Shown: positions 19,334-29,904, counted from the first letter of the stretch. The stretch is DNA of 64,000 nucleotides from Burkholderiaceae bacterium (GCA_947472645.1 CANJBQ010000003.1:1-64000), one strand, 5' to 3'. Notes: generated by a model not told the origin, from the letters alone. A program made the numbers and translations.

Positions 19334-19338
19334 GGTTT
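19325..19338. repeat. 14-bp perfect palindrome over the cphA stop codon
   Basis: AAACCTTAAGGTTT spans the end of cphA. It is not followed by a T-tract, so it is not a convincing intrinsic terminator. The following gap to 19563 (about 225 bp) is very AT-rich and I find no other structure in it. Confidence 0.35.
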
Positions 19339-19563
19339 AAACTCAATTCTATCGTTACTTTTTAGATTAAAACCATGTAGGAAATTTCTGATTTATTCTT
19401 AAAACGTAAACTCAATATTTTATTTATCCTTGTTAAATAAAGAGGTAATGCAAAAGACATAATTTATTTTTATTGGTTATGTCGATTTTGTCGATTACCC
19501 ATACTAGTTATTTTCTCTTCTCTTTTTTAGACTTTCACAGTTAACAAAAAAAAGGAGAAAAAA

Positions 19564-20985
19564 TTGCTTAATCAAACAAACTCATCAACTGAGCAGGAAA
19601 TCCATCAATCGGATCAACATGCGTTAAAACGACATTTAAAGGCTCGACATATTCGTTTGATGGCTTTGGGATCAACGATTGGCGTGGGTTTATTTTTAGG
19701 TTCAGGTACTGCCATTTCGCAGGCAGGTCCTTCGATACTACTGGGATATTTATTTGCCGGAATGATCGCCTTTATTGTTTTAAGAGCATTAGGTGAAATG
19801 GCGGTTCATAACCCAGTGGCAGGTTCCTTTGCGCAATATGCACATGAATATGTAGGACCTTTAGCCGGTTATTTAATGGGTTGGGGGTATTGGTTTTACT
19901 GGGTCATCGTTGGAGTTGCTGAAGTCACAGCAGTCGGTATTTACATGGGATTATGGTTTCCGGATACACCGCAGTGGATATGGGCTCTAGGTTCACTTGC
20001 TTTAATGGGCGGATTGAATTTCATTGCAGTACGTCTTTTTGGTGAATTTGAGTTTTGGTTTGCCCTCATTAAAGTGGTTGCGATTATTGCATTGATTGGA
20101 GTTGGATGTGGTGTTATTTTTCTTGGTCTAGGAAATCAGGGGATACCAATTGGAATTTCAAATTTATGGTCGCATGGAGGTTTTTTCCCTACGGGGTTAA
20201 ATGGATTTTTACTCTCTGTACAAATGGCGGTATTTGCCTATGTAGGTATAGAAATGATTGGTTTATCAGCAGGGGAAACAGAAAATCCCGAAAAAACAAT
20301 TCCAATTGCAATTGACTCATTAATTGTCCGTATATTGGTATTTTATGGAGGTGCGCTTTTTGTCATACTCTCCATTTTTCCATGGAATGAAGTTGGTCAG
20401 GTAGGCAGCCCGTTTGTGGCCATGTTTGAGCGCTTAGGATTAAGGGAAGCCGCAGGAATTGTTAATTTTGTTGTAGTGACAGCAGCACTATCTTCCTGTA
20501 ATGCAGGCATCTTTAGTGGTGGACGATTATTATTTGGCCTCTCATTAAATTCCTATGCCCCAAAGATCATGAAAAAACTTTCTAAGAGTGGCGTACCTAC
20601 GGTGGCTATCTTAACAACTGTCACAGTTGCTTCCTTAGGTGCTTTCTTAAATTATTTTGTACCAGAAGAAGCTTTCTTATTAGTAACAGCTGCGGTTACA
20701 TTCATTGGCTTAATGGTTTGGGTTGGTATTTTATCAACGCAGTTAATGTTTCGTAAAAAGGTTCCAGAGAATGTAGTGAAATCACTTTCGTATAAAAGTT
20801 TTATTTGGCCATATGGATCATGGATTGCTTTAGCAACAATTGGGTTTGTTCTTGTCTTATTAGGTTATCAAGAACAAACGAGAGTTGGAGTTTATGTAGG
20901 TATACCTATCATATCAATTTTGATTATTGTGTTTTATTTATTTGGATTACATCGTCAGCAACAACATCAAGGAGAAAGTAAATGA
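19564..20985 (+). CDS. Amino-acid permease (APC family, CycA/AnsP-like)
   Basis: Twelve-helix amino-acid:proton symporter of the APC superfamily. The first helix shows the substrate-binding pattern MALGSTIGVGLFLGSG, and RALGEMAVHNPVAGSF and FGEFEFWFALIKV are standard for the GABA/proline/D-Ala permease branch. The start is TTG at 19564, supported by an AAAGGAG sequence eight bases upstream; no ATG fits the N-terminus. Its stop overlaps the ald start (ATGA), so alanine or a similar small amino acid is the likely substrate, by context only. Confidence 0.88.
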   Translation: MLNQTNSSTEQEIHQSDQHALKRHLKARHIRLMALGSTIGVGLFLGSGTAISQAGPSILLGYLFAGMIAFIVLRALGEMAVHNPVAGSFAQYAHEYVGPLAGYLMGWGYWFYWVIVGVAEVTAVGIYMGLWFPDTPQWIWALGSLALMGGLNFIAVRLFGEFEFWFALIKVVAIIALIGVGCGVIFLGLGNQGIPIGISNLWSHGGFFPTGLNGFLLSVQMAVFAYVGIEMIGLSAGETENPEKTIPIAIDSLIVRILVFYGGALFVILSIFPWNEVGQVGSPFVAMFERLGLREAAGIVNFVVVTAALSSCNAGIFSGGRLLFGLSLNSYAPKIMKKLSKSGVPTVAILTTVTVASLGAFLNYFVPEEAFLLVTAAVTFIGLMVWVGILSTQLMFRKKVPENVVKSLSYKSFIWPYGSWIALATIGFVLVLLGYQEQTRVGVYVGIPIISILIIVFYLFGLHRQQQHQGESK

Positions 20986-22091
20986 TTATCGGAGTTCCTA
21001 AAGAAATCAAAAATCAAGAATATCGAGTTGGATTAACACCCAATCAAACACAATCTCTTGTCATGCAGGGTCATCAAGTGAATGTTGAATCTAAGGCTGG
21101 GGTTGGTATAGGCGTGTCAGATGAGGATTATCAGGCATCTGGAGCGAAGATTATGTCCGCCTCTGAAGTATTTAAACATGCTGATTTGGTCGTAAAAGTG
21201 AAAGAACCGCAAGCGAATGAAATTGCAATGTTAAGACCGGGACAAATTTTATTTACTTACCTTCATCTTGCTCCAGATGTGGATCAAACGAATTTATTAA
21301 TTACTAGCGGTGTAACTGCTATTGCTTACGAAACCGTAAAAAATAGCCAGGGAACTTTACCATTACTAGCGCCGATGAGTGAAGTAGCTGGGCGACTTTC
21401 TATACAAGCAGGAGCTCATCATTTAGAAAAAATACAAGGTGGCAGTGGCTGTCTCCTATCCGGCATTCCCGGTGTCAAGGCAACACAAGTCCTTATTTTG
21501 GGTGCGGGCATAGTTGGAACAAATGCCTTACAAATAGCAATGGGTATGGGGGCAAGTGTCACGATTGTCGACAAAAATATTCATCGATTACGAGAGTTAG
21601 ATCAACTCTATGGAAATCGTATACAAACTTTGTTTGCTGATGATGGAACGTTGTCGAAATTATATAAAGAAGCAGATTTAGTCATTGGAGCTGTCCTCAT
21701 CCCTGGAGGAAGTGCTCCTAAATTATTAAGACATGAACATTTAAAACTAATGCGAAAGGGCAGTGTGATTGTCGATGTTGCGATTGATCAAGGAGGCTGT
21801 TTTGAGACATCACATGCAACATGCCATGATGCACCAACATATGAGGTAGACGGGATAGTTCATTATTGTGTAGCGAACATGCCTGGAGCTGTTCCAATCA
21901 CATCCACCTATGGCCTTACAAATGCCACATTCCCCTATATAGAAATGTTGGCGAATAACGGCTTTCAGAAAGCGGTTCAAGTGAGTGCGGCGTTAAGAGA
22001 GGGCGTTAGCGTTTATGAGCATTACTTAACATGCTCCGCAGTCAGTAATTCTCAAAAAAGACCTTATAAAGAGATCGGCACATTTTTATAA
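20982..22091 (+). CDS. ald: Alanine dehydrogenase
   Basis: NAD-dependent reversible conversion of L-alanine to pyruvate and ammonia. N-terminal IGVPKEIKNQEYRVGLTP, with K75-type residue in VVKVKEPQ, histidine in YLHLAPD, and the nucleotide motif ILGAGIVGTNAL are all present; C-terminal NMPGAVPITSTYGLTNATFPY is diagnostic for Ald rather than transhydrogenase. 369 aa is the normal length. Coupled to the permease by a 4-bp overlap, indicating an uptake-and-deamination module. Confidence 0.95.
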   Translation: MIIGVPKEIKNQEYRVGLTPNQTQSLVMQGHQVNVESKAGVGIGVSDEDYQASGAKIMSASEVFKHADLVVKVKEPQANEIAMLRPGQILFTYLHLAPDVDQTNLLITSGVTAIAYETVKNSQGTLPLLAPMSEVAGRLSIQAGAHHLEKIQGGSGCLLSGIPGVKATQVLILGAGIVGTNALQIAMGMGASVTIVDKNIHRLRELDQLYGNRIQTLFADDGTLSKLYKEADLVIGAVLIPGGSAPKLLRHEHLKLMRKGSVIVDVAIDQGGCFETSHATCHDAPTYEVDGIVHYCVANMPGAVPITSTYGLTNATFPYIEMLANNGFQKAVQVSAALREGVSVYEHYLTCSAVSNSQKRPYKEIGTFL

Positions 22092-22103
22092 AGATACTTT
22101 TGA

Positions 22104-23156
22104 TTATCGGAGTTGAATTTTCCGACAGGGAAATTCAACAAAGATATAAAGAATATGAGCAAACACCCAACTAAGTAGCCAGATAACAATCATCAATATC
22201 ATTGCTATGACTGGGGACTCAAAATGGAAATAATGAAATATCGTATTACCTAGAAGAAGTAAGGAAAAATGGATCAGAAAAGCACAATAAGCACGTTGGC
22301 TAAACCAGATACAGATCTTTGTCCATTGAAAGGTTTCTGATCGATAAAGATTTTTACCTTTCCAGATAAGAATTAATGCAATGATAATTTCTAAGATGTT
22401 TTTGAAATAGATTTCAAAAAAGGTTTCACTGAGGATTAATATTGAAAAAATGAACAGCAAGATACGTGCTGGATTTTTTGTTTCTGGATGAGAACTTCCC
22501 TCGGCAAGAAAAGCAATAATACCTAATCCGTAGGCGCCAGCAAAGTAAAAAAAGTAGTTCTCAAAAGAAGCATTTTTACTAAAATATATTAATGAAGCCG
22601 CCATGATGATGGCAAGTATACAAAGGATTTTCCGGTAACTTTTAAAGAAAAAGAATATACAAGATATAAAAATATAGAGTTGCCAATCAATGGCAACATA
22701 CCATACTCCAACAGAAATCGAATCATAGCCAAGAAGGTTCTGTAAAAAGAATAAATGAGATAGTATCTGCAGAATGGTTTCAGGTTTTCCAATGTAATCT
22801 TCGTAATGCACCAGTCTGGCAATGGCTGCACAAACCATTGTAAAAATAATAGCGACTACATAGGTTGGGATTAAACGAAGGTAACGATTAAAAATAGTCT
22901 TTAATAGGCCTTGTTTTTTCAAAGCTTGGGGCAAGTTTCTGACGGAAAGATAGCCTCCAATAACTAAAAATATTTGTACTGCATAACGGGCATAGTCTCT
23001 AATGTTATCAATGAAGTTCGGTAAAAGTTCATGAACTTTTAGTGGAATTGGCCCGTAATTGCTAAGGTGATGCAATATGATGATTTGAACTGCAATAGTT
23101 TTTAAAAAATCGATCACGAAATAGTGATTTTTAAAGTTAATAGGAGGTTGTGACAT
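22104..23156 (-). CDS. Acyltransferase 3 family membrane protein
   Basis: About ten membrane helices with the family features: N-terminal FVIDFLKTIAVQIIILHHLSNYG (the catalytic-type histidine pair in this helix), QIFLVIGGYLSVRN, and the C-terminal VEFPCRK segment. Such proteins O-acylate cell-surface sugars; the acceptor is unknown here. The ATG at 23156 is used, with a TTG at 23195 as a longer alternative that would begin 4 bp after the upstream gene. No other surface-polysaccharide gene is nearby. Confidence 0.8.
   Translation of the reverse strand: MSQPPINFKNHYFVIDFLKTIAVQIIILHHLSNYGPIPLKVHELLPNFIDNIRDYARYAVQIFLVIGGYLSVRNLPQALKKQGLLKTIFNRYLRLIPTYVVAIIFTMVCAAIARLVHYEDYIGKPETILQILSHLFFLQNLLGYDSISVGVWYVAIDWQLYIFISCIFFFFKSYRKILCILAIIMAASLIYFSKNASFENYFFYFAGAYGLGIIAFLAEGSSHPETKNPARILLFIFSILILSETFFEIYFKNILEIIIALILIWKGKNLYRSETFQWTKICIWFSQRAYCAFLIHFSLLLLGNTIFHYFHFESPVIAMILMIVIWLLSWVFAHILYIFVEFPCRKIQLR
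22112..22139. repeat. Inverted repeat at the 3' end of the acyltransferase gene
   Basis: Arms GTTGAATTTTCC (22112-22123) and GGGAAATTCAAC (22128-22139) pair over 12 positions with one G-T wobble and a GACA loop. It lies between the convergent ald and acyltransferase genes but no T-tract follows on either strand, and part of it encodes the conserved EFP segment, so it may be coincidental. Confidence 0.35.
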
Positions 23157-23199
23157 ATTTAATAACTTTTTCAACAAATACTGATCCTGAAACAAGGTT

Positions 23200-23577
23200 T
23201 TAAATCCCCATTTCTTTAAAGACTTCTTTGGCGACCCTAAAGCTATCTAACGAGGCTGGAACACCACAATAAATAGCCGCTTGTAAAAAGACTTCTTTAA
23301 TTTCATCTTTTGTAAGGCCATTATTGATTGCGCCACGAACATGTAATTTAATTTCGTGCGGACGGTTGAGAGCAGTTAACATCGCAAGATTTAAAAAACT
23401 TCTTGTTTTCCGATCAAGACCTGGGCGATTCCAAATATCTCCCCAGCAATAAGAAGTCACTAACTCTTGTAATTCTTGGGTAAATGCATCTGCATTTTTA
23501 ATTGAAGCATCAACATACTCTGCACCTAAAACTTCGCGACGGGTCTTAAGACCTTTTTCAAACATTTCACTAGCCAT
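23200..23577 (-). CDS. Carboxymuconolactone decarboxylase family protein (PcaC-like)
   Basis: A 125-aa all-helical protein matching the PcaC/CMD family: SYCWGDIWNRPGLDRKTRSF, LNLAMLTALNRPHEIKLHVRGAINNG, then EIKEVFLQAAIYCGVPA. PcaC opens the way from gamma-carboxymuconolactone to beta-ketoadipate enol-lactone, but no other protocatechuate gene is present, and there is no CxxC peroxidase motif as in AhpD. A non-aromatic role is possible. It sits in a pepN-fbp-this-acyltransferase run on the minus strand. Confidence 0.85.
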   Translation of the reverse strand: MASEMFEKGLKTRREVLGAEYVDASIKNADAFTQELQELVTSYCWGDIWNRPGLDRKTRSFLNLAMLTALNRPHEIKLHVRGAINNGLTKDEIKEVFLQAAIYCGVPASLDSFRVAKEVFKEMGI

Positions 23578-23590
23578 TTATTTCTCCTAT

Positions 23591-24592
23591 TTAGTTAGAT
23601 TGGTGGTACTTCATTATAAGGTTCACTTCATTCGCAGATCCCAACATGACTGAGACGCGCTCGTGTAATTTGCTAGGCTGTATATCAAGGATGCGTTGTT
23701 GACCATTGATCGAGACACCACCAGCTTGTTCAACTAAAAGACTCATCGGATTAGCTTCATACATCAGCCTTAATTTACCCGGTTTATCTGGCTCTCGTTG
23801 ATCCCAAGGATACATAAAGACACCGCCACGAATTAAAATTCTATGGACGTCTGCAACCATAGAAGCAATCCAACGCATATTAAAGTCTTTTTGCCGAGGG
23901 CCTGTAGATCCTTCTAGACATTCGCTAACATAGCGAGATACCGGCTTCGCCCAGTGGCGCATATTTGACATATTAATCGCAAATTCTTTAGTATCTTTGG
24001 GGATTTGAACATCTTCTTGAGTGAGATAAAACTCTTGACTTTGCGGGTCCATCGTAAACATCTGAACACCATGACCCAGTGTCAGCACAAAAATTGTTTG
24101 AGGACCGTATAGCGCATATCCAGCTGCTACTTGATTTTTACCCGACTGTAGAAAGTCGGCTTCGCTTGGATCATTTGTGATTGAAGACGATTTTAAAACA
24201 GAGAAAATGGTTCCAATTGAAACATTGACATCAATATTGGAGGAACCGTCTAAGGGATCAAAAAGTAGTAAATAGGGTCCTCTTAGATGTTCTTTAATAG
24301 AATAAATAGAATCCATTTCTTCAGAGGCCATCGCTGCTAATTTACCTTTTTCAGCGTGATCTTCTAGCAATAACTCATTCGCAAAAATATCGAGTTTTTG
24401 TTGCGTTTCTCCTTGAATATTCCCAGTACCTGCTGAACCTAGAAGATTTGCTAAAGCTCCTTGATGGACGGCGTGGCTAATTTTTTTGCACGAGTTAGCA
24501 ACATCGAGTAATAGATCTTTTAGATCTTGCTGGATGAGGGAGTTCTTTTCTGAGTTCAAGAACTCAATAAATGTTTTTGACTGTTGTGACAT
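23591..24592 (-). CDS. fbp: Fructose-1,6-bisphosphatase, class 1
   Basis: Gluconeogenic hydrolysis of fructose-1,6-bisphosphate. The metal-binding signature [16 protein letters not shown] is near residue 115, with MASEEMDS before it and a [21 protein letters not shown]-terminal signature. 333 aa is typical. It starts 11 bp after the pepN stop. Confidence 0.96.
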   Translation of the reverse strand: MSQQSKTFIEFLNSEKNSLIQQDLKDLLLDVANSCKKISHAVHQGALANLLGSAGTGNIQGETQQKLDIFANELLLEDHAEKGKLAAMASEEMDSIYSIKEHLRGPYLLLFDPLDGSSNIDVNVSIGTIFSVLKSSSITNDPSEADFLQSGKNQVAAGYALYGPQTIFVLTLGHGVQMFTMDPQSQEFYLTQEDVQIPKDTKEFAINMSNMRHWAKPVSRYVSECLEGSTGPRQKDFNMRWIASMVADVHRILIRGGVFMYPWDQREPDKPGKLRLMYEANPMSLLVEQAGGVSINGQQRILDIQPSKLHERVSVMLGSANEVNLIMKYHQSN

Positions 24593-24603
24593 AAACGTTA
24601 AAT

Positions 24604-27183
24604 TTAAGAAAGTGCTTTATGGATAACTTCAGAGACATCGTTGGATAAAGAGTGCTTTGATACCGACTCTAAGGATACACGCATTTGATCCTTATAGGGT
24701 GAGCTAAACTTTTTCCAATGGTCAACAGCCCTTGCTAATCTAGCAGCTACTTGAGGATTGATTTTATCTAGCTCAAGAAGACTTTCTGCCCAGAATTGAT
24801 ATCCCTTCCCACTAATATCATGAAAGCCTGCTGGATTATTCATACAAAAAGTATGAATAACACTTCGGACACGATTAGGGTTGCGCATATTAAATGCCGG
24901 ATGAGTTTGAAGAGACTTTATTTGAGTCATTAAATCTATCGATGCATGAGGTTGGCGGGATGCTTGGATGGCGAACCATTTATCAATCGCCAAATCATCA
25001 CTCTCATAGCGCTTGTAATAAGCAGTTAAGCAACCATTTGCTTGTGGGGAACAGTTTTGAACTAATGCCACAAGGGCGGCTAATCGATCCGTCATGTTAT
25101 TACTATTTTGAAATTGTTGAACTGCTAGTTTGGCGCCATCAACAGGTTGGTGTTCGATGATCATCTGAAGCGCTAAATTTTTAAGGGCTCTTTTTCCTGC
25201 CTGATCTGGATTAGGTGAGTAATGCTCAGTAGTTTGATGTGTTTCGTAGATATGCTTCCAAGTCTCTATTAAAGAAGATGCCATGGACTCTCGAAATATT
25301 TTTTTCGCTACATGGATTTTTTGTGGATTGACCTCTTTTACTTGTTCATGAAGGTAGGTTTCAGCTGGCAAAGTAAAGAGTAGTTCTTTGAACGCCGGAT
25401 CGAGCAGAGGATTTAAAAGTAGTTGTCGCCATATTTGAATGAGATCTTTACTGGGGGCGGTATGTTCTAAAATCAAACTGATAGCAATCTTTTGACCTGC
25501 TTCCCATTGATTAAAGGCGTTGTCATCGTGTTCGTATAAAAAATAAAGATCAGATAGGCTTTGTTCAAACTGCAAAATAATGGGAGCAGAAAAGTCTCGG
25601 TTGATCGATAGAATGGGTTTGGTGGTGATGTTGTCAAAAGTCAATGTTTGTGACTGCTCTTTTAATTCAATCAAGAACTCTTCACTAGGCGAGTTATCTA
25701 ATAGCAGCTTTGTTTTTAAAGGAATATGAAATACAGGTTTTGTGTTTTGGTCTGGGGTGGTTGGGCAGGACTGCTTCAGAGTGATAGAGTATTGATTTTT
25801 AGCATCATCATATTTTGTCTCAACGCTCACCTGAGGAGTTCCGGCAAAGCTATACCAATGTTTAAATTGTTCGAGTGATCGATGATTGGCATCCGACATT
25901 GCAGCTACAAAATCATCACAGGTAACAGCTTGACCATCATGGCGTTCAAAATATAAATCCATCCCTTTTCTAAAACCTTGCTCTCCGAGTAAGCTGTGTT
26001 GCATACGGATGATTTCAGCACCTTTTTCGTAGATAGTCACGGTATAGAAGTTGTTGATTTCTTGATAGCTGTTAGGGCGGATAGGATGCGCCATTGGCCC
26101 AGCGTCTTCAGGGAACTGAACTTGTCTAAGAAGACGCACATCCTCGATGCGTTTGACCGCGCGACCTGAATCAGAGCCCATGAGGTCAGCAGAAAACTCT
26201 TGATCTCGAAATACGGTGAGACCTTCTTTTAGAGATAACTGGAACCAGTCGCGACAAGTTACACGGTTTCCTGTCCAGTTATGAAAATATTCATGTCCAA
26301 CGACACTTTCTATATTAGCAAAATCGGTATCGGTGGCACTTTGTTCATCGGCAAGAACATACTTTGTATTGAAGATATTGAGGCCTTTATTCTCCATAGC
26401 GCCCATATTGAAGTCTCCAACTGCGACAATCATAAATCGCTCAAGGTCAAGCTCCAGTCCAAAACGCTTTTCATCCCACTCAATAGCTTTGATTAAAGAT
26501 TGCATTGCGTGTTCAGTCTTTGATATATCTTTTTCTCGTACCCAAACCTGTAAGAGTTTTTTGACGCCAGATCGCGTTGTAATTTCTCGTTCAATAGCGC
26601 TCAGTTTTCCAGCGACAATCGCAAATAAATAGCAGGGTTTATAGAAAGGGTCTTCCCAAAGAGCGGTATGCATTCCATGATCAAGATCGTCTTGTTCAAT
26701 TAAATTCCCGTTCGATAACAGGACCGGGTAAAGACTTTTATTAGCGGTTAGTCGCACCTTATATTTAGTAAGAACATCAGGTTGATCTAGAAAATAGGTG
26801 ATTTTTCTAAAGCCCTCAGCCTCACACTGCGTAAAAAAATTACCGCCAGAAACATAAAGACCCATCAAACTTGTATTTTGCTCAGGGTGATTGGCGCAGA
26901 CAAGCTCTAATAGACCTTCATCAGGTAAGTGATGAATGACTAAGGAGGTTGAAGAAATGTCAAATTCTTTATAAGCTAGGCCATTAAAAGTGATTGAAAT
27001 CAGTTCTAAATCTTCCCCGTGAAGCGCTAGAGATCCTTCAGAAAGTCGTTTTATCTGAATTTTGGAGCTAACAATCGTTTTTATTGGATTTAATGCAAAA
27101 TCTAGCTCAACGGCGGAGAATGAGAAATTGGGCGCTCGGTATTGGTCGCGGTAAAAAGTGATGGAATTTTCTGTTCTTGTCAT
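24604..27183 (-). CDS. pepN: Aminopeptidase N
   Basis: M1 zinc aminopeptidase removing N-terminal residues from peptides in the cytosol. The exopeptidase motif GAMENKGL is near residue 259, and the zinc site HEYFHN with the downstream glutamate ([14 protein letters not shown]) near 298-320. It ends in the helical C-terminal domain typical of the long gammaproteobacterial-type PepN; about 859 aa. The ATG at 27183 (MTRTENS, then FYRDQYRAP) is preferred over an in-frame start at 27294 whose extra residues look non-coding. First gene of the minus-strand run to the acyltransferase. Confidence 0.95.
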   Translation of the reverse strand: MTRTENSITFYRDQYRAPNFSFSAVELDFALNPIKTIVSSKIQIKRLSEGSLALHGEDLELISITFNGLAYKEFDISSTSLVIHHLPDEGLLELVCANHPEQNTSLMGLYVSGGNFFTQCEAEGFRKITYFLDQPDVLTKYKVRLTANKSLYPVLLSNGNLIEQDDLDHGMHTALWEDPFYKPCYLFAIVAGKLSAIEREITTRSGVKKLLQVWVREKDISKTEHAMQSLIKAIEWDEKRFGLELDLERFMIVAVGDFNMGAMENKGLNIFNTKYVLADEQSATDTDFANIESVVGHEYFHNWTGNRVTCRDWFQLSLKEGLTVFRDQEFSADLMGSDSGRAVKRIEDVRLLRQVQFPEDAGPMAHPIRPNSYQEINNFYTVTIYEKGAEIIRMQHSLLGEQGFRKGMDLYFERHDGQAVTCDDFVAAMSDANHRSLEQFKHWYSFAGTPQVSVETKYDDAKNQYSITLKQSCPTTPDQNTKPVFHIPLKTKLLLDNSPSEEFLIELKEQSQTLTFDNITTKPILSINRDFSAPIILQFEQSLSDLYFLYEHDDNAFNQWEAGQKIAISLILEHTAPSKDLIQIWRQLLLNPLLDPAFKELLFTLPAETYLHEQVKEVNPQKIHVAKKIFRESMASSLIETWKHIYETHQTTEHYSPNPDQAGKRALKNLALQMIIEHQPVDGAKLAVQQFQNSNNMTDRLAALVALVQNCSPQANGCLTAYYKRYESDDLAIDKWFAIQASRQPHASIDLMTQIKSLQTHPAFNMRNPNRVRSVIHTFCMNNPAGFHDISGKGYQFWAESLLELDKINPQVAARLARAVDHWKKFSSPYKDQMRVSLESVSKHSLSNDVSEVIHKALS

Positions 27184-27394
27184 TAAGTCATTGTATTGCT
27201 TATGTAAGATAAATTTAGAGTCTAACAAATCGATTTTATATGACAACTTGATTAAGTAATAGTCAAATACTATCGATTTATTTAATAAATACAATTTTCC
27301 TATTTAATGTTTTACCCCTACACTTCTATTGTCGCTTCAATAATGAATTTAATAGAGCGATAAGAGAGTTTTTTCAACTAAACAGGAGCATGTT

Positions 27395-27817
27395 ATGCCA
27401 ACTTTAAAAGGTACTAAAACAGAACAGTGCTTGAAAGACGCCTTTGCTGGCGAATCACAAGCTAATCGTCGTTATTTATATTTCGCGAACAAAGCAGATG
27501 TAGAAGGACAGAATGATGTTGCTTCATTATTTCGCTCAACGGCGGAAGGTGAAACTGGCCATGCACATGGACATTTAGAATTTTTAGAAATGTCAGGTGA
27601 CCCAGCAACTGGTATGCCAATCAAATCTTCTAAAGATTGTTTAGCATCAGCAGTTGCCGGTGAAACACATGAATACACTGACATGTATCCAGGAATGGCA
27701 AAGACTGCACGTGACGAAGGTTTTGATGAGATTGCTGATTGGTTCGAAACATTAGCCAAAGCAGAGCGTTCACACGCTAATCGTTATCAAAAAGCTTTAG
27801 ATGCATATGTAGATTAA
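27395..27817 (+). CDS. Rubrerythrin (diiron domain only)
   Basis: Ferritin-like peroxide-reducing protein. The four-helix bundle has the diiron ligands in [36 protein letters not shown] and [10 protein letters not shown]. At 140 aa it lacks the C-terminal rubredoxin domain of classical rubrerythrin, so electrons must come from a partner. AGGAG lies shortly before the ATG. The next two genes form a set with it that I associate with betaproteobacteria. A hairpin terminator follows. Confidence 0.93.
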   Translation: MPTLKGTKTEQCLKDAFAGESQANRRYLYFANKADVEGQNDVASLFRSTAEGETGHAHGHLEFLEMSGDPATGMPIKSSKDCLASAVAGETHEYTDMYPGMAKTARDEGFDEIADWFETLAKAERSHANRYQKALDAYVD

Positions 27818-27834
27818 TAGTTGTAGGGTTTTTT

Positions 27835-27865
27835 TTAGATTCCTGTGAAATAGCGGGAATCTTTT
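27835..27865 (+). terminator. Intrinsic terminator after rubrerythrin
   Basis: AGATTCC (27837-27843) pairs with GGAATCT (27856-27862), extendable by two inner pairs, and runs into TTTT. It separates rubrerythrin from the Fe-S gene, possibly allowing partial read-through. Confidence 0.65.
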
Positions 27866-27907
27866 AAAGAGTCTTATTGCATAGTATTGAAATTAAAAGG
27901 GATCAAA

Positions 27908-29248
27908 ATGAGTCGTGAAGGAAACCTAGAAGCCCCAACCAGGCATGCTCTGGATTGGAAGAATCCAGACTTCTATAGTGAAGAAAGTTTAAATGTTGAA
28001 CTCGAACGAGTTTTTGATGTTTGCCATGGTTGCCGTCGATGTGTCAGCTTGTGCGGATCATTTCCAAAACTATTTGATCTCATTGATGCCACAGAAGATG
28101 GTGAAGTCCACGGCGTAAATAAAGCAGATTATGCAAGTGTGGTGGATCAGTGTTATTTATGTGACTTGTGCTACATGACTAAATGTCCATACACACCACC
28201 TCATCCATGGAATCTGGATTTTCCACATTTAATGCTGCGTGCTAAAGCCGTTAAACACAAAGAAGGTGAGAATAATTTCCGAGATAATTTACTCTCATCG
28301 ACTGACAAATTAGGTCGATTTTCTGGGATACCAGTAGTGACTCAAATCGTGAATGCGGTTAACCACAATACCCTGGCCAGATCGGTAATGGAATCGACAT
28401 TAGGGGTAGATAAGAATGCTTGGATTCCAGATTTCGCGCCCAAAAAATTCAAACAGTTAGCCAAAAAATCTAGTCAATGGGAAGTGAAGAATGGCGCGAA
28501 GACACCAGGGAAGGTTGCAGTGTATGCAACGTGTTTTGTCAACTACAACGAACCGGGCATTGGTCAGGACTTGTTAAATATTTTGAACCATAACGAAATT
28601 CCTTATCAAGTTGTTGATAAAGAGGCTTGCTGTGGAATGCCTAAACTCGAACTAGGCGATTTGGATGAAGTTGAAAAATTAAAAAATATTAATATTCCTC
28701 AACTTGTCAAATTGGCAAGAGAGGGTTATGCCATAGTTACCCCAATACCATCTTGCACACTCATGTTCAAGCAAGAGTTGCCATTGATGTTTCCAAATGA
28801 TCCTGATGTTCAACTGGTGAAAGATGCCATGTGGGATCCATTTGAGTACATCATTGCACGGAAAAAAGATGGCTTACTCAAAACGGAATTTCCGAAATCC
28901 TTAGGAAAAGTCAGTTATCACGTCCCATGTCATTCTCGCGTACAGAACGTCGGAAAAAAGACAGCGGAAACTTTACAAATGATTCCGAACACTGAAGTGC
29001 ATGTTGTTGAGAGGTGCTCTGGCCATTCTGGAACATGGGGCGTGAAGAAAGAATTTCATGCAATGGCAATGAAGATTGGTAAGCCAGTATTTAAAAATAT
29101 GGCGGAGAATGAACCGGATTACATTAGTTCTGATTGTCAATTAGCGGGACATCACATTGAACAAGGTATGTCAGAGGCTGGTTTAAAGTCAGCTCAAATG
29201 GAGCATCCTTTATCTTTAGTCGCAATTGCGTATGGTATTAAAAATTAA
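27908..29248 (+). CDS. Fe-S oxidoreductase, heterodisulfide-reductase-related (GlpC/HdrD-like)
   Basis: N-terminal region carries two cysteine clusters, CHGCRRCVSLC and CYLCDLCYMTKCPY, for two [4Fe-4S] centres. Two CCG-type domains follow, with CCGMPKLE near residue 255 and CHSRVQN / CSGHSGTWG in the C-terminal half. Architecture is that of GlpC/HdrD-type electron-transfer subunits. No flavin or membrane domain is present, so it probably passes electrons to a partner; rubrerythrin two genes away is the obvious candidate by context. The ATG at 27908 has AAGGGA six bases upstream; a TTG at 27887 is less likely. Confidence 0.85.
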   Translation: MSREGNLEAPTRHALDWKNPDFYSEESLNVELERVFDVCHGCRRCVSLCGSFPKLFDLIDATEDGEVHGVNKADYASVVDQCYLCDLCYMTKCPYTPPHPWNLDFPHLMLRAKAVKHKEGENNFRDNLLSSTDKLGRFSGIPVVTQIVNAVNHNTLARSVMESTLGVDKNAWIPDFAPKKFKQLAKKSSQWEVKNGAKTPGKVAVYATCFVNYNEPGIGQDLLNILNHNEIPYQVVDKEACCGMPKLELGDLDEVEKLKNINIPQLVKLAREGYAIVTPIPSCTLMFKQELPLMFPNDPDVQLVKDAMWDPFEYIIARKKDGLLKTEFPKSLGKVSYHVPCHSRVQNVGKKTAETLQMIPNTEVHVVERCSGHSGTWGVKKEFHAMAMKIGKPVFKNMAENEPDYISSDCQLAGHHIEQGMSEAGLKSAQMEHPLSLVAIAYGIKN

Positions 29249-29262
29249 TTCTGAAAGAAAAT

Positions 29263-29862
29263 ATGAAAGAAGTCGATATGCCCAAAATTACCCGTGACCA
29301 ACTCTTGACCCTAGAGGCTTACCATAAAGCCCGTCCTCAAATTAGAGATCAAGCCATAGCGCTTCGTAAGTTAAGGACTGTTGCCCTTGGGGAGCATTTA
29401 AATGTCATTTTTGAAAATGAATTTCTCATGAAATATCAGATTCAAGAGATGCTTCGTGTTGAAAAAGTATTTACCGAAGAGGGTATGCAAGATGAGCTTG
29501 ATGCCTATAATCCTTTAATTCCCGATGGTTCGAATTTTAAAGCAACGATGATGTTAGAGTACCCCAATGAAGCAGATCGTCGGATTGCGCTGGGTAAGCT
29601 CGTGAATATTGAGCACAAGATGTTTCTCCAAGTTGAGGGGCAAGGCCGAGTCTATGCGATCGCAGACGAAGATTTGCAGAGATCAACAGAGCATAAAACC
29701 TCAGCGGTTCATTTTTTACGGTATGAGTTAACCATCGATATGAAAAAGGCTCTAAAAGCCGGAGCTCAAGTGATGGTTGGTTGTGAGCATCCTGAATATC
29801 CGATGCATGTCGAAACGTTACCAGCAGAAACTTTAGCTTCGTTATTAACGGATTTATCGTAA
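29263..29862 (+). CDS. DUF3501 family protein
   Basis: A 199-aa soluble protein of unknown function, recognised as DUF3501 by its IGEHLNVIFEN-like ALGEHLNVIFENEFLMKYQIQEMLR segment, the RR/IALGKLVNIEH region and a C-terminal AVHFLRYEL. No catalytic motif is evident. It follows the Fe-S protein by 14 bp and is followed by a strong terminator, so rubrerythrin, Fe-S protein and DUF3501 form one unit. An in-frame ATG at 29278 (MPKITRDQ) is an equally good start. Confidence 0.82.
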   Translation: MKEVDMPKITRDQLLTLEAYHKARPQIRDQAIALRKLRTVALGEHLNVIFENEFLMKYQIQEMLRVEKVFTEEGMQDELDAYNPLIPDGSNFKATMMLEYPNEADRRIALGKLVNIEHKMFLQVEGQGRVYAIADEDLQRSTEHKTSAVHFLRYELTIDMKKALKAGAQVMVGCEHPEYPMHVETLPAETLASLLTDLS

Positions 29863-29876
29863 TTCGAGAAATGAAT

Positions 29877-29904
29877 AAAAAACGCGGCTATAGCTGCGTT
29901 TTTT
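29877..29904 (+). terminator. Intrinsic terminator after the DUF3501 gene
   Basis: AAAAAACGCGGC (29877-29888), loop TATA, GCTGCGTTTTTT (29893-29904): a 12-bp stem with one G-T pair and an A/T-flanked end that works in either direction. Confidence 0.85.
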
